NCBI RefSeq assembly: GCF_011045195.1
Contig: NZ_CP049199.1
Coordinates: 682,001 to 746,000 of the forward strand
DNA length: 64,000 nt
Source of the DNA: Caulobacter soli
Lineage (GTDB): Bacteria; Pseudomonadota; Alphaproteobacteria; Caulobacterales; Caulobacteraceae
Reading direction: 5' to 3'
Positions within the stretch are counted from its first letter, which is position 1. Every line of letters starts with the position of its first letter. The notes under the pieces are model-generated. The model was not told the DNA's origin and searched no databases. It was given only the letters and a program-made list of their open reading frames with translations. Of this stretch, positions 1 through 10,671 are shown piece by piece. Position numbers and translations under genes: made by a program.

Positions 1-861
1 GAGCGCGCGGCCGCCCGCAACACCCTGACCGCCTACGAGAAGGACCTGGCCGACGCCCGGCTGTTCCTGGCCTCGCGCGGCGATCTGGACGGCGCGTCGG
101 CGGAAGACGTCGAGGCCTATTTCGCCGATCTTGGCGCGCGCGGCCTGTCGCCGGCCACCGCCGCCCGTCGCCGCTCGGCCCTGCGCCAGTTCTATCGCTT
201 CGTGCTGGGCGAGGGCTGGCGCGACGACGACCCCTCTCGCCGCGTCGAGGCCCCCAAGGCCGGACGGCCCCTGCCCAAGGTGCTGTCGCGCGACGCCGTC
301 GAGCGGCTGATCGCGGCGGCCGCCGCCAAGGACGGCGCCCAGGGCCTGCGCCTGGCCTGCATGATCGAGCTGCTCTACGCCTCGGGCCTGCGAATCTCCG
401 AACTGCTGAACCTGTCCCTGGCGGCCCTGGCTCGCGACCCGGCCTTCCTGATGGTCAAGGGCAAGGGCGGCAAGGAGCGGCTGGCGCCGCTCAATGACGC
501 GGCCCGCACGGCCGTGAAGGCTTATTTGGAGGCAAGGCCGCAATTCCTGCCAAAGGGCTCCAAGGACAGCCCGTGGCTGTTTCCGTCGCGCGCCAAGAGC
601 GGTCGGCTGACCGCGCGGCGGGTCTCGCAACTGCTGGAAGACGCCGCCATCGCCGCCGGCATCGACCGCGAGACCGTCAGCCCCCACGTCCTGCGCCACG
701 CCTTCGCCACCCACCTGCTGGAAGGCGGCGCCGACCTGCGGGTCATCCAGACCCTGCTAGGCCACGCCGACATCGCCACGACCCAGATCTACACCCACGT
801 GGCGGGCGATCACCTGGCGGCGGTGGTGAAGTCCAAGCATCCGTTGGGACGGAAGGGCTAG
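1..861 (+). CDS. xerD: Tyrosine recombinase XerD (5' end outside the window)
   Basis: The reading frame is open from base 1, so the N-terminus is cut by the window edge. XerD acts with XerC at dif to resolve chromosome dimers. The visible part holds the end of the SAM-like core-binding domain followed by the catalytic domain: the first Arg in ASGLRISELL, the Lys in VKGKGGKER, then HVLRHAFATH, LLGHADIATT and the nucleophile Tyr in QIYTHV. The RKHRH-Y set is therefore complete. XerD rather than XerC is favoured by the spacing and the VLSRDAVERL-type linker, but the two are close paralogues. Confidence 0.93.
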   Translation, partial: ERAAARNTLTAYEKDLADARLFLASRGDLDGASAEDVEAYFADLGARGLSPATAARRRSALRQFYRFVLGEGWRDDDPSRRVEAPKAGRPLPKVLSRDAVERLIAAAAAKDGAQGLRLACMIELLYASGLRISELLNLSLAALARDPAFLMVKGKGGKERLAPLNDAARTAVKAYLEARPQFLPKGSKDSPWLFPSRAKSGRLTARRVSQLLEDAAIAAGIDRETVSPHVLRHAFATHLLEGGADLRVIQTLLGHADIATTQIYTHVAGDHLAAVVKSKHPLGRKG

Positions 862-924
862 GCCCGCCTTGCCTCGCGGGGCGGCGCTCTCTAGGAAGCC
901 CCTATCAAATGTAAGGACTTCTCC

Positions 925-1146
925 ATGTCGGACGAAACCCGCGACAGCAACGGCAACATCCTGGCCGACGGCGACAACGTCACCCTGATCAAGGACCTGA
1001 AGGTCAAGGGCTCGGGCGGCGTGACGCTGAAGCGCGGGACCCTGGTCAAGAACATCCGCCTGACCGGCGACACCGACGAGATCGAAGCCAATGTCGAGAA
1101 GGTCCGCGGCCTGGTGCTGCGGGTGGAGTTCGTGAAGAAGGCCTAG
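925..1146 (+). CDS. PhnA/YjdM-like small protein
   Basis: This 73-residue protein matches the C-terminal domain of the PhnA (YjdM) family, annotated historically as alkylphosphonate utilisation. The DSNGNILADGDNVTLIKDLK segment and the GTLVKNIRLT segment are typical. The N-terminal zinc ribbon found in longer members is absent, so this is the short alphaproteobacterial form. The gene is monocistronic and follows xerD by 63 bp. A role in phosphonate metabolism should not be assumed, since no phn genes are nearby. Confidence 0.85.
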   Translation: MSDETRDSNGNILADGDNVTLIKDLKVKGSGGVTLKRGTLVKNIRLTGDTDEIEANVEKVRGLVLRVEFVKKA

Positions 1147-1150
1147 GCGC

Positions 1151-1981
1151 CTACCGCGTGAAGTTCAGCGATCCGGGCGTGAGTTCGCCGCCAACGTCGC
1201 TGATCCGCGCGCTCTTGCCGTCGCCCGTCGCCGTCACCTTGAAGCGCACGCCCTGGACCTCGACCCAGGCCGAGCCCTGGGCGTCCAACGTGATCAGATG
1301 CTGCGAGGGATAGGAGACCTTTTCGCCGTCTCCGATGTAGACGAACAGCCGGGCCACGCCCTTGCCGCTCTGGTTCCAGTGCACGGCCAGACGTAGAGGC
1401 GGCAGGTCGACGGGGCCTTCGGCCAGTTGAGGCCGTTCGGTTAGAACCTGTTGTTCGAAGGAGGCGCCGGTGACCGTGGCGGTGGTCAGTTGGCGTGAGC
1501 TGTAGCCGAGATATTGGATCTTGGGATCGGGCTTGGTCAGGTAGACGCAGGTTCGGCACTTCTCCGCCTCCTTGAAGCAGACGGCGGCGCCGCCGAACGC
1601 GCCGGTCAGTTGGTTGGCCGGCGTGCACCAGACATCCAGGTCGTTGAGCCGCACGGCGTAGAACGGCGCGCCAGCGGCGGCGATCACCTTCTTGCCGCCG
1701 AAAGCGTAACGCTGGACGTCGGCCTCCAGGCGGGCGGTACGGTGGTGGCGGACGCCGAAGCTGAGGATTTCGTCACCGGTCGCGACCGGCCCGGTCGTCG
1801 TCTTCAGTGGACCCGCTGGATCGACGTCGTAGGGCGCGTAGTCGGTAACCCTGTGGGTGATGTCGATCAGCAGGCGGGCCGGTTGGGGCGCGCCGAGCGG
1901 TTGGAAGGTCTGCCGCGCCTGGCCCGGCCCCGCGCCCGCCAGGATTGCCGCCACGCCGATCATCACAAGAAAAGTCCGCAT
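1151..1981 (-). CDS. Secreted protein of unknown function
   Basis: The open frame reaches 2053, but the start at 1981 is preferred because it gives a clean signal peptide (MRTFLVMIGVAAILAGAGPG, cleavage near GQA-RQ) and is preceded by a GGGGGA purine stretch. The mature part (about 255 residues) contains four cysteines in a central block and no domain I recognise. It converges on the PhnA-like gene with only a few bases between them. Periplasmic or outer-membrane location is inferred from the signal sequence alone. Confidence 0.75.
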   Translation of the reverse strand: MRTFLVMIGVAAILAGAGPGQARQTFQPLGAPQPARLLIDITHRVTDYAPYDVDPAGPLKTTTGPVATGDEILSFGVRHHRTARLEADVQRYAFGGKKVIAAAGAPFYAVRLNDLDVWCTPANQLTGAFGGAAVCFKEAEKCRTCVYLTKPDPKIQYLGYSSRQLTTATVTGASFEQQVLTERPQLAEGPVDLPPLRLAVHWNQSGKGVARLFVYIGDGEKVSYPSQHLITLDAQGSAWVEVQGVRFKVTATGDGKSARISDVGGELTPGSLNFTR

Positions 1982-2090
1982 CGATCCGTTCCCCCAGACG
2001 CGCCGCCTGGAGGGGCGACGCGTCAAACTTAACCGGGGCGAACGGCGTCGCAAGGGTTGAGTTCGGTATCATGAGACGCGTTGACCGGAG

Positions 2091-2552
2091 TTAGGCCTTC
2101 CCCTCGAACGCCGCCTTCAGCTTGGCGATGTCCAGCTTCTTCATCTGCATCATGGCCGCGAACATCCGGCCCGTCGCCGCCTGGTCGGGGCTGGCCATCA
2201 GGTCGAGGAATTCCTGCGGCACGATCTGCCAGGACAGGCCGTACTTGTCCTTCAACCAGCCGCACTGACTTTCCTGGCCGCCATCGGCGGTGAGCGTGTC
2301 CCAGTAACGGTCGACTTCCGCTGCGTCGGCGCAGCGGACCACGAACGACACCGCCTCGTTGAAGGTGAAGTGCGGCCCGCCGTTCAGGGCCGTGAAGACC
2401 TGGCCGTCCAGCTCGAAGCCGACGGTCATCACCGTGCCGCCCGGCCCGGGCGAGGTGGAGGTGATCTTCGAATTGGGAAACAGCGAGACGTAGTACTCGG
2501 CGGCCTCCTTCGCCTGGGTGTCGAACCACAGGAACGGGCTGATCTTCTGCAT
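2091..2552 (-). CDS. VOC-superfamily PhnB-like protein
   Basis: The product (153 aa) has the PhnB/3-demethylubiquinone-methyltransferase-like glyoxalase fold signature: an N-terminal MQKISPFLWFDTQAKEAAEY, then VGFELDGQVFTALNGG and the CGWLKDKYGLSWQIVP strand pair. The start at 2552 is chosen because GAGGA lies 9 bases upstream; the longer frame has no family resemblance. These proteins are mostly of unknown substrate despite the methyltransferase label often given to them. It is divergently transcribed from the aminotransferase gene at 2722. Confidence 0.9.
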   Translation of the reverse strand: MQKISPFLWFDTQAKEAAEYYVSLFPNSKITSTSPGPGGTVMTVGFELDGQVFTALNGGPHFTFNEAVSFVVRCADAAEVDRYWDTLTADGGQESQCGWLKDKYGLSWQIVPQEFLDLMASPDQAATGRMFAAMMQMKKLDIAKLKAAFEGKA

Positions 2553-3826
2553 GGCGTCGTCCTCACTCTGGCGGGCGTTGGGCCGTTCGTCGGCCGGTTC
2601 GAAACGAAGGACGATCAAGACACGCCCACGCCGACATCGGCTTGGGGTTTTCTGCGAACCGCGTCGCCCAAGCGGCGGTCGGCGGGTTGGCGCCCCAGCC
2701 GCCACGTTCTACGAACGCCCCATGTCCGCTTCCGAGATCGAACCCTTCCACGCCATCGCCATCAGCCGTCTGGCCCACCAGATGAAGGCGCGAGGCGAGT
2801 CGATCATCCACATGGAGTTCGGCCAGCCCTCGACCGGCGCGCCCAAGGCGGCGATCGTCACCGCGCACCACGTGCTGGACACCGACGGCATGGGCTATTG
2901 GGAAAGCCCGGCGCTGAAGGCCGCCATCGCCAAGCGCTACGCCGACCTGGACGGCGTGGAGGTCGATCCCGAGCGGATCATCCTGACCTGCGGCGCCTCG
3001 CCGGCCCTGGTGCTGGCCCTGGCGTCCAACTTCCAGCCGGGCGACCGCGTGGCCCTGGCCCGCCCCGGCTACGTGGCCTATCGCAATACGCTCAAGGCCC
3101 TGAACCTGGTTCCGGTCGAGATCGCCTGCGGGGCGGAGAGCGGCTTCCAGCTGACCGCCGCGCACCTGGCCGCCCTGGAGCCCGCGCCGGCCGGGGTGGT
3201 CATCGCCAGCCCGGCCAATCCGACCGGCACCATCATCCCCGCCGCCGAGCTGGAGGCCATCGCCGAGGTCTGCCGCGCGCGCGGGATCCGCGTCGTCTCC
3301 GACGAGATCTATCACGGGCTCAGCTATGGCGAGCCGGCCCGCTCGATGCTGGCGTTCGAGCCCGACGCCCTGATCGTCAACAGCTTCTCCAAGTACTTCA
3401 GCATGGCCGCCTGGCGGCTAGGCTGGGTGGTCGTGCCGCAGGACCAGATCCCGCGCGCCCGGGCCTTCATGGGCAACCTGTTCCTGACCCCGCCGTCGCT
3501 GAGCCAGCACGCGGGGCTGGTGGCCATGGACTGCCTGGACGAGCTGGAGGGCCACCTCGACGTCTACCGCGCCAACCGCGCCCTGTTGCTGGACGCCCTG
3601 CCGGCCCTGGGCCTGGCCTCGATCGCGCCGCCGGACGGGGCCTTCTACATCTATGCCGACATCGGCCATCTGACCGACGACAGCCTGGGTTTCTGCGAGC
3701 GGCTGCTGCGCGACACCGGCGTGGCCACCGCGCCCGGCGTCGACTTCGATCCGGTCGACGGGGGGCGGTTCATCCGCTTCAGCTTCGCGGTGGCGACGGC
3801 CGAGGTGGAGGAAGCCCTGCGGCGGA

Positions 3827-5883
<2,057 letters not shown>

Positions 5884-5895
5884 TCAGCGCGTCTT

Positions 5896-6008
5896 TCCCT
5901 CCCCCTTGCGGGGAGGGGGGACCAGCGAAGCTGGTGGGTGGGGTCCGCTGAGTCATCAAACCCCACCCGACCCGCTACGCGGCCCACCCTCCCCGCAAGG
6001 GGGAGGGA
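5896..6008. repeat. Intergenic GC-rich inverted-repeat element
   Basis: The 21-base arms at 5896-5916 and 5988-6008 are perfect inverted complements (core CTCCCCCTTGCGGGGAG), enclosing about 70 bp that contain smaller stems (ACCAGCGAAGCTGGT and CCCGCTACGCGG-like). It fills the gap between the aldo-keto reductase and mscS. The layout resembles REP/MITE-like intergenic elements, and relatives are seen at 49477 and 57021. It may also act as a transcript end. Confidence 0.75.
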
Positions 6009-6060
6009 AGGGGGAATAGGGGTATTGCGCGGCGCGGCGGGGTAACCCCACACTCCGCCC

Positions 6061-7086
6061 ATGGTCGCCAATCCCCTCCATCGCCCCGACGGCATCGAGC
6101 TGGTCACGCTGGGCAAGACCACGATCACGCTGGGCGGGGTGGTGGCGGCGATCCTCATCGTGGTGGCGTCGATCTATCTGTCGCGCCTGGTGGCCTCGGG
6201 CCTGCGACGCTTGCGCGAACGCTCGGTGGTCAGCGCGCCCTCGCTGTACATCGTCGAGAAGCTCAGCACCTACGGCCTGCGCACCATCGGCCTGCTGATC
6301 GCCCTGTCGGTGATGGGCGTGAACCTGACCTCGCTGGCGGTGTTCGCCGGGGCGCTGGGCGTCGGCGTCGGCCTGGGCCTGCAGGGGCTGGTCAAGGACT
6401 TCGCGTCGGGCGTGTCGCTGATGTTCGAGCGGCTGGTGGCGGTGGGCGATTTCGTCGAGCTGCAGAACGGCGCGCGCGGCGTGGTGCACGAGATCGGCCC
6501 GCGCTCGACCCGCATCCGCACCAACGACAGCACCGACGTGATCGTGCCCAACTCGGTGTTGGTCAACGAGCAGGTGATCAACTGGACCCTGCACCACACC
6601 ACCCGCCGCATCCACGTGCCGTTCGTCACCGCCTTCGGGGTCGACAAGGAAAAGGTGCGCGAGGCGGTGCTGGCGGCCGCCCACTCGGTGTCGTTCACCG
6701 CGCCTGACGACGCGGTGCGCAAGGCCCAGGTCTGGCTGGTGGGCTATGGGGAGTCGGCGCTGAAGTTCGAGCTGATCGTCTGGCCGACCGTCGACTCCGT
6801 GCGGCGCCCGGCGGCGATCTTCGCGGCCTATACCTGGGCCATCGACGACGCCCTGCGCGGGGCGGGGATCGAGGTGCCCTATCCGCAGCGCGACGTGCGC
6901 CTGCGCGGCCTGTTCGGCGAGGAGGGTGACGACGCCCGCGCCGCCCTGCGGCTGGAGGCCCGGGCCGGCCGCAAGGCCAGAGCCAAGGCCGCGCCCGCCT
7001 CCAAGAACGACGCGGCCGAGGATCTCAAGCGCGAGGATCCCGAGGAGCCGCCGCTGCCGGTGCAGGGGCCGGCGCCGAAGGGGTAG
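6061..7086 (+). CDS. MscS-family mechanosensitive ion channel
   Basis: A 341-aa MscS-type channel. It has three predicted membrane segments; the third is the glycine/alanine-rich pore helix (AVFAGALGVGVGLGLQGLVKD), followed by the FASGVSLMFERLVAVGDFVE beta-domain and the ARGVVHEIGPRSTRIRTND motif. A charged C-terminal tail rich in Lys, Ala and Pro follows the cytoplasmic domain. Role inferred from the family: pressure relief under hypo-osmotic shock. The ATG at 6061 lacks a strong Shine-Dalgarno, but the N-terminus fits the family. Confidence 0.93.
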   Translation: MVANPLHRPDGIELVTLGKTTITLGGVVAAILIVVASIYLSRLVASGLRRLRERSVVSAPSLYIVEKLSTYGLRTIGLLIALSVMGVNLTSLAVFAGALGVGVGLGLQGLVKDFASGVSLMFERLVAVGDFVELQNGARGVVHEIGPRSTRIRTNDSTDVIVPNSVLVNEQVINWTLHHTTRRIHVPFVTAFGVDKEKVREAVLAAAHSVSFTAPDDAVRKAQVWLVGYGESALKFELIVWPTVDSVRRPAAIFAAYTWAIDDALRGAGIEVPYPQRDVRLRGLFGEEGDDARAALRLEARAGRKARAKAAPASKNDAAEDLKREDPEEPPLPVQGPAPKG

Positions 7087-7111
7087 GATGCGGGCCGCCG
7101 CGATCCTTTGA

Positions 7112-7167
7112 CCCTCTCTCTTTGAGAGAGGGAGGGGCCCGCCGCGAAGCGGTGGGAGGGTGAGAGG
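7112..7167. repeat. Intergenic palindromic repeat at the prophage junction
   Basis: A perfect 9-bp stem CCCTCTCTC-TTT-GAGAGAGGG (7112-7132) is followed by GCCGCGAAGCGG and GGGAGGGTGAGAGG. A shortened inverted copy occurs at 48259-48296 on the other side of the prophage. This is host DNA; the phage inserted at its edge. The hairpin may also terminate mscS, although there is no T-run. Confidence 0.7.
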
Positions 7168-7168
7168 T
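7164..7168. other. Target-site duplication, window-left copy (GAGGT)
   Basis: GAGGT directly precedes the TG that opens the prophage. The same pentamer follows the closing CA at 48139-48143. Five-base duplications are characteristic of Mu-family transposition. Confidence 0.9.
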
Positions 7169-7215
7169 TGAAGCGCGACAAAAGCTTCTGGAGTCGGGGA
7201 CAAGAGGTTCTGGAG
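7169..7215. other. Prophage right end with two transposase-site-like repeats
   Basis: The first repeat, GACAAAAGCTTCTGGAG, is at 7177-7193; the second, GACAAGAGGTTCTGGAG, at 7199-7215. They are in the same orientation, 22 bp apart, like Mu R1-R2. The terminal TGAAGCG equals the Mu right-end opening. A third, weaker match (CTAAGAGGTTCCTTAG) is at 7251-7266. The first repeat runs straight into a GAGTC (CcrM-type GANTC) at 7191-7195. Confidence 0.8.
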
Positions 7216-7260
7216 CACTCTGAACTCTCCGAAGCGCCCCTTACGCCCCGCTAAGAGGTT

Positions 7261-7289
7261 CCTTAGGGGTCCGGAAGCGGCCCCTAAGG
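7261..7289 (-). terminator. Hairpin downstream of the tail fibre gene
   Basis: A perfect 9-bp stem CCTTAGGGG / CCCCTAAGG with an 11-base loop lies just beyond the stop codon at 7297 of the last late gene. There is no long T-run on the coding side. It probably ends late transcription before the phage end. Confidence 0.6.
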
Positions 7290-7296
7290 CCCTGGG

Positions 7297-8064
7297 CTAT
7301 CTCTTGATGACGAACAGCACGCCGGCGCTGCGGCCACGGGCTTCCGCGCCGCCGCTGCTCCCCGTGTTGGCTTGACCGAAGTTGGTGGCGGGCCCGGTCG
7401 GCTGATTGTTGGAACCGGCCGTGCCGATCTGGGCGAGGGTGTGGGTGTGCGCCTGGTTCTGGTCGGCGAGATAGGTGCCGACGGTGTGGCCAGGGTGATC
7501 CGGAACAGCGCCACGACCGTTGTCAGCGCCGCGCGGGTGTTCGCCCCGCAGGTCGGGCAGGTTGAAGGTGCTGACGCCGTCGCCAGCCCCCCAGGTCGTG
7601 CCGATCACCGCGAACAGGGCCGCGTCGCCCGTCCTAGAGACCGCGCTGCCGTCGCACAGGTACCAGCCGCCTTCAGCCACGTTGGCGGCGCGCATCTTCA
7701 TGTCGCCGGGGCTCCAAGCGTAGGCCTTGGCGGCGGCCAGGGCATTGTTGGCCTTGGTGGTGGCGTCACCGGACGCTGTGGCGACCGCTGCGGTCTGAGC
7801 GGCGCCAGCCTTGGTGGTGGCGTCGCCAGCCGCCGTGGCGATCGCGGCGGCCTTGGCCGTGGCGATCAGGGTGTTGATCGCGGTCTTGAGCTGGTCGTAG
7901 CCGCCCTTCACCAGGGCGATACCCGCGCCCTCGATGACGCGCGCGACGTTCTCCTGGATGTCGTTGAACCAGTCATGGCCCAGCAGGGTCGGCCCAAGAC
8001 CAGAGGCCGGGTCGCCCGGCTGGAACATCCCCCCGACCGAGTCTTCAGTGTCTACGCGGTGCAT
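7297..8064 (-). CDS. Phage tail collar/fibre protein
   Basis: A 255-aa protein. The N-terminal 45 residues are unassigned, residues 65-115 are an Ala/Thr-rich helical repeat region (AATAAGDATTKAGAAQ repeated with variation), and the C-terminal half is a phage tail collar domain: GGWYLCDGSAVSRTGDAALF, then STFNLPDLRGEHPRGADNGR and a His/Gly-rich tip HTHTLAQIG. It is the last gene before the right end, where Mu has its fibre genes. No second fibre gene, fibre chaperone or invertible segment with a gin-like recombinase is present, so host range should be fixed rather than switchable. Confidence 0.85.
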   Translation of the reverse strand: MHRVDTEDSVGGMFQPGDPASGLGPTLLGHDWFNDIQENVARVIEGAGIALVKGGYDQLKTAINTLIATAKAAAIATAAGDATTKAGAAQTAAVATASGDATTKANNALAAAKAYAWSPGDMKMRAANVAEGGWYLCDGSAVSRTGDAALFAVIGTTWGAGDGVSTFNLPDLRGEHPRGADNGRGAVPDHPGHTVGTYLADQNQAHTHTLAQIGTAGSNNQPTGPATNFGQANTGSSGGAEARGRSAGVLFVIKR

Positions 8065-8085
8065 TCCGGCTCTCCGTCAATCGAA

Positions 8086-8634
8086 CTAAAAGGCGTCATC
8101 GCCGATCTCCCCGAACATCACGACGGTGTGGGCAGGCTTGAGCCGCCGCACGACGCACTGCAGGCCTAGGGGGTCGTCTCCGAGGGCGGGCGAGGTGCGC
8201 AGGATCCAGACCCAGGCCCAGGCCTCGCCGAACAGGCGGTCGCCGATGTGGTCGCCGATCATCGCGGGGAAGCACTCGCGGACTTCGGCCGCGTAGCCCA
8301 GGCGCTCGGCCAGGGCCACGAAATAGGCCGCGTTCTGGCCGCCCAGCCCGGCCAGCCGCTGATAGACGGCCAGGCGGCGTTCCTCGATCGTGGCGGCGAT
8401 CGGCGTGCAGCCGTCGGGCAAGCCGACCAGGCGTTCCCACTCCGTCAGCAACTCGGTCGCGGTGCGCGGGTCGGCTTCCTCGACCAGGTCGGCCGCCCGC
8501 TGGTCGATGCGCGCCAGTTCCTCGGCGAACGCGCCCAGGGCGGCGGTCATCACCGAGTCGGGGCTGCGGTTCCAGGCCGCGCCGAGCGGCAGCAGGGCCT
8601 GCAGCTGGGTCAGGTATGAGGCGGCGCTGCGCAT
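8086..8634 (-). CDS. Mu gp48-like (YmfQ/DUF2313) tail/baseplate protein
   Basis: The product (182 aa) opens MRSAASYLTQLQALLPLGAA and contains ADPRTATELLTEWERLVGLP and RRLAVYQRLAGLGGQNAAYF, the typical signature of the Mu gp48/YmfQ family at the base of the tail. The ATG at 8634 overlaps the upstream stop as ATGA. A much longer in-frame ORF (to 9792) is a shadow of gp47. Its position between gp47 and the fibre gene matches Mu. Confidence 0.9.
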   Translation of the reverse strand: MRSAASYLTQLQALLPLGAAWNRSPDSVMTAALGAFAEELARIDQRAADLVEEADPRTATELLTEWERLVGLPDGCTPIAATIEERRLAVYQRLAGLGGQNAAYFVALAERLGYAAEVRECFPAMIGDHIGDRLFGEAWAWVWILRTSPALGDDPLGLQCVVRRLKPAHTVVMFGEIGDDAF

Positions 8635-9689
8635 CAGGTGGTCCAGGTCACCACGCCCATCACGGCCAACTCGCCGGGGCCGTAGGCGATGTTGGCGGTG
8701 GGCACGGTCAGGGTGTGGGCCGCGTCGCCGGCTCCGGTGAACACCGCCTCGCGCAGGCCGGAGATCTCGATCACGCCGTCGGGCTCGGCCCGCCGGCGCA
8801 GGAAGTCCTGGACCTCGGCGATGATCGCGGCCTTCACGTCGGCCGAGCCGCCGGGCAGGCTGATCGTCAGGTTCAGCGGAACGCCGGTCGGGGCGAACAC
8901 CACCAGCATGCCGGCGACGGGACGCAGCGGATCGATATGCGCCGTCACGGCGGCCACGTCGTCGGCCAGCGGGATGATGTTGTCGCGGGCGTCCATGACG
9001 AAGGTGACGCCCACTCGGCCGGGCCCGGTCCATCCGGAATAGGCCCAGGCCCGCGTCACCCCCGGCACTTCCGTGGCCCAGCGCACATAGTCGTCGGCGC
9101 TGCCGCCCTGGGGCGGCCGGCGGATGCGCTCCAGCAGGCGGGCCAGCAGCGCCTCGTCGCTCTCTTCCTCGGTGCCGCCGCTCAACCCGGGCGCCAGCAC
9201 CACGCCCTCGGCCGCCACGCCCGCGACGGGCGAGACGAACGTCAGGCGCGCGCCGGCGTCGGCGTTGCCGATCACCCCCGGCGTCTGGGCCTCGATCGAC
9301 AGGGTGGCCACCCCGCCGGCGATGACCGCGTCGGCCGTGGTCGCGTATTGCAGCTCGTCGCCCCGTTGCAGCGGGGTGCCGGCCTCGATCGGCGAGCCGT
9401 TGGCCCCGGTCACCTGCATCGTGCCGGCGGCCGGCGCGCCTTCCTTGGCGACCACGCCCCAGATCGACGCCCAGCGCCGCAGATAGGCGCTCTCGGCCTC
9501 GTCGGGCATCAGCTGCCGGGCCAGGAACGCCAGCACGCCGTAGAGGCCATGCGCCGCGCCGGCCAGCACCGTGGCCAGCACGTTGACCACCGAGCGCCGC
9601 AGGGCGCTGTCGGCCCCGGGCAGGCGGCCATTGATGTCGGCCTGGATGCGAGCCCTCAGCTCGGTCAGGGTGGGACGGTTGAACGCCAT
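8634..9689 (-). CDS. Baseplate J-like protein (Mu gp47)
   Basis: A 351-aa baseplate wedge protein of the GpJ/gp47 family. Diagnostic segments are LTELRARIQADINGRLPGAD near the start, YLRRWASIWGV, the NADAGARLTFVSPVAGV core and the RIRRPPQGGSADDYVRWATE segment. It joins gp46 by an ATGA overlap at 9689 and gp48 by another at 8634. Part of the contractile tail baseplate with gp44-gp46 and gp48. Confidence 0.94.
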   Translation of the reverse strand: MAFNRPTLTELRARIQADINGRLPGADSALRRSVVNVLATVLAGAAHGLYGVLAFLARQLMPDEAESAYLRRWASIWGVVAKEGAPAAGTMQVTGANGSPIEAGTPLQRGDELQYATTADAVIAGGVATLSIEAQTPGVIGNADAGARLTFVSPVAGVAAEGVVLAPGLSGGTEEESDEALLARLLERIRRPPQGGSADDYVRWATEVPGVTRAWAYSGWTGPGRVGVTFVMDARDNIIPLADDVAAVTAHIDPLRPVAGMLVVFAPTGVPLNLTISLPGGSADVKAAIIAEVQDFLRRRAEPDGVIEISGLREAVFTGAGDAAHTLTVPTANIAYGPGELAVMGVVTWTT

Positions 9690-10138
9690 CAGGGGGCCTT
9701 CCAGACAAAGTCGAACTTCTGACGGGCCGGGCCCGTCGGTCGGGTGATCGAGACCTGCAGGCCCAGCACGCCGGGCGCGCTGACCTCGGCAAGCACCTCG
9801 ATGCTGGTGGCCACCCCGTCCTCGACCAGCCAGGCCAGGGCCTCCTGGGCGTACTGCCGGGCCCGGGCGACGACCGAGGGCAGTTGCTTTTCGCGAGCCA
9901 GCAGCCACAGCCGCGAGCCCAGCTGGTCGCCGGGAATGTCGGCCAGGCTGTCGCCCCACCAGCCGCGCGGATCCGCGCCGTCCTGGGGCAGCACGTCGTC
10001 GGGTTGCGCGCGGCGATCGGTGAACAGCGAGATGATGATGGCCGTGCGCAGGCCTTCCTCGCTGCGCAGATCCGCGCCGTCCAACGACAGGTCGCCCAGG
10101 CAGGCGTCGACGTCCCAGGTCAGGGCCAGGTCGCTCAT
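9689..10138 (-). CDS. Mu gp46-like baseplate protein
   Basis: This 149-aa protein shows the GP46 family pattern: an N-terminal DVDACLGDLSLDGADLRSEE, then LRTAIIISLFTDRRAQPDD, WWGDSLADIPGDQLGSRLWL and QYAQEALAWLVEDGVA. It is the gpW/gp25-like wedge component of the Mu baseplate. It overlaps gp45 by 4 bp and gp47 by the ATGA junction, so translation is probably coupled. Confidence 0.92.
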   Translation of the reverse strand: MSDLALTWDVDACLGDLSLDGADLRSEEGLRTAIIISLFTDRRAQPDDVLPQDGADPRGWWGDSLADIPGDQLGSRLWLLAREKQLPSVVARARQYAQEALAWLVEDGVATSIEVLAEVSAPGVLGLQVSITRPTGPARQKFDFVWKAP

Positions 10139-10671
10139 GCCGCCTTCACCTTGGTCGAGCTGGACACCACCTTGTTGGCGACAACGGAATCGCCGTGCAG
10201 GGCGACGGCCTTACCGCCCGCGCCGCCCAGCTGGACGTCGGCGCTGTCGACCACGACATGGTCGGCCGTCACCTTCACCGAGGGCGCGGTGATCTCGACC
10301 TTGAACGGGCTCTCGATCGAGATCCCGTCGCGCTTGAAATGCACGACCTGGCCCAGATCGTCCTGCATGGCGACCTCGCCCTCGGCCAGCTCCCGCAGGC
10401 GATAGCGCCTGTCGTCGACCACGATCACCACGCCCTGGGAGCGGGTGCCGGCGACGGCGACCATGATGCCCTCGGCGCCCGGCTTGGGTCGGCTGGTGAA
10501 CCCGTAGTTCTGGAAGCGCTCGATCCCGTCCAGGGTCTCGTCGGCCAGGCCGTCGACCTGCAGCTGCTGCACGCCGGGGCTGTCGTCGACCAGGCGCACC
10601 AGCACCCGGGCCACCATCATGCCCACGGCGCGGGCCGTCGGCGCCAGAGCTTTGCGGAACTGGTTCATCAT
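10135..10671 (-). CDS. Mu gp45-like baseplate spike/assembly protein V
   Basis: The product (178 aa) has the gpV/gp45 OB-fold start (VARVLVRLVDDSPGVQQLQV), the DGIERFQNYGFTSRPKPGAE motif and a repetitive beta-helix-like C-terminus that would form the membrane-piercing needle (SPFKVEITAPSVKVTADHVV). In Mu this trimer is the central spike. Two adjacent ATG codons (10671, 10668) are possible starts; the first overlaps the gp44 stop. Confidence 0.92.
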   Translation of the reverse strand: MMNQFRKALAPTARAVGMMVARVLVRLVDDSPGVQQLQVDGLADETLDGIERFQNYGFTSRPKPGAEGIMVAVAGTRSQGVVIVVDDRRYRLRELAEGEVAMQDDLGQVVHFKRDGISIESPFKVEITAPSVKVTADHVVVDSADVQLGGAGGKAVALHGDSVVANKVVSSSTKVKAA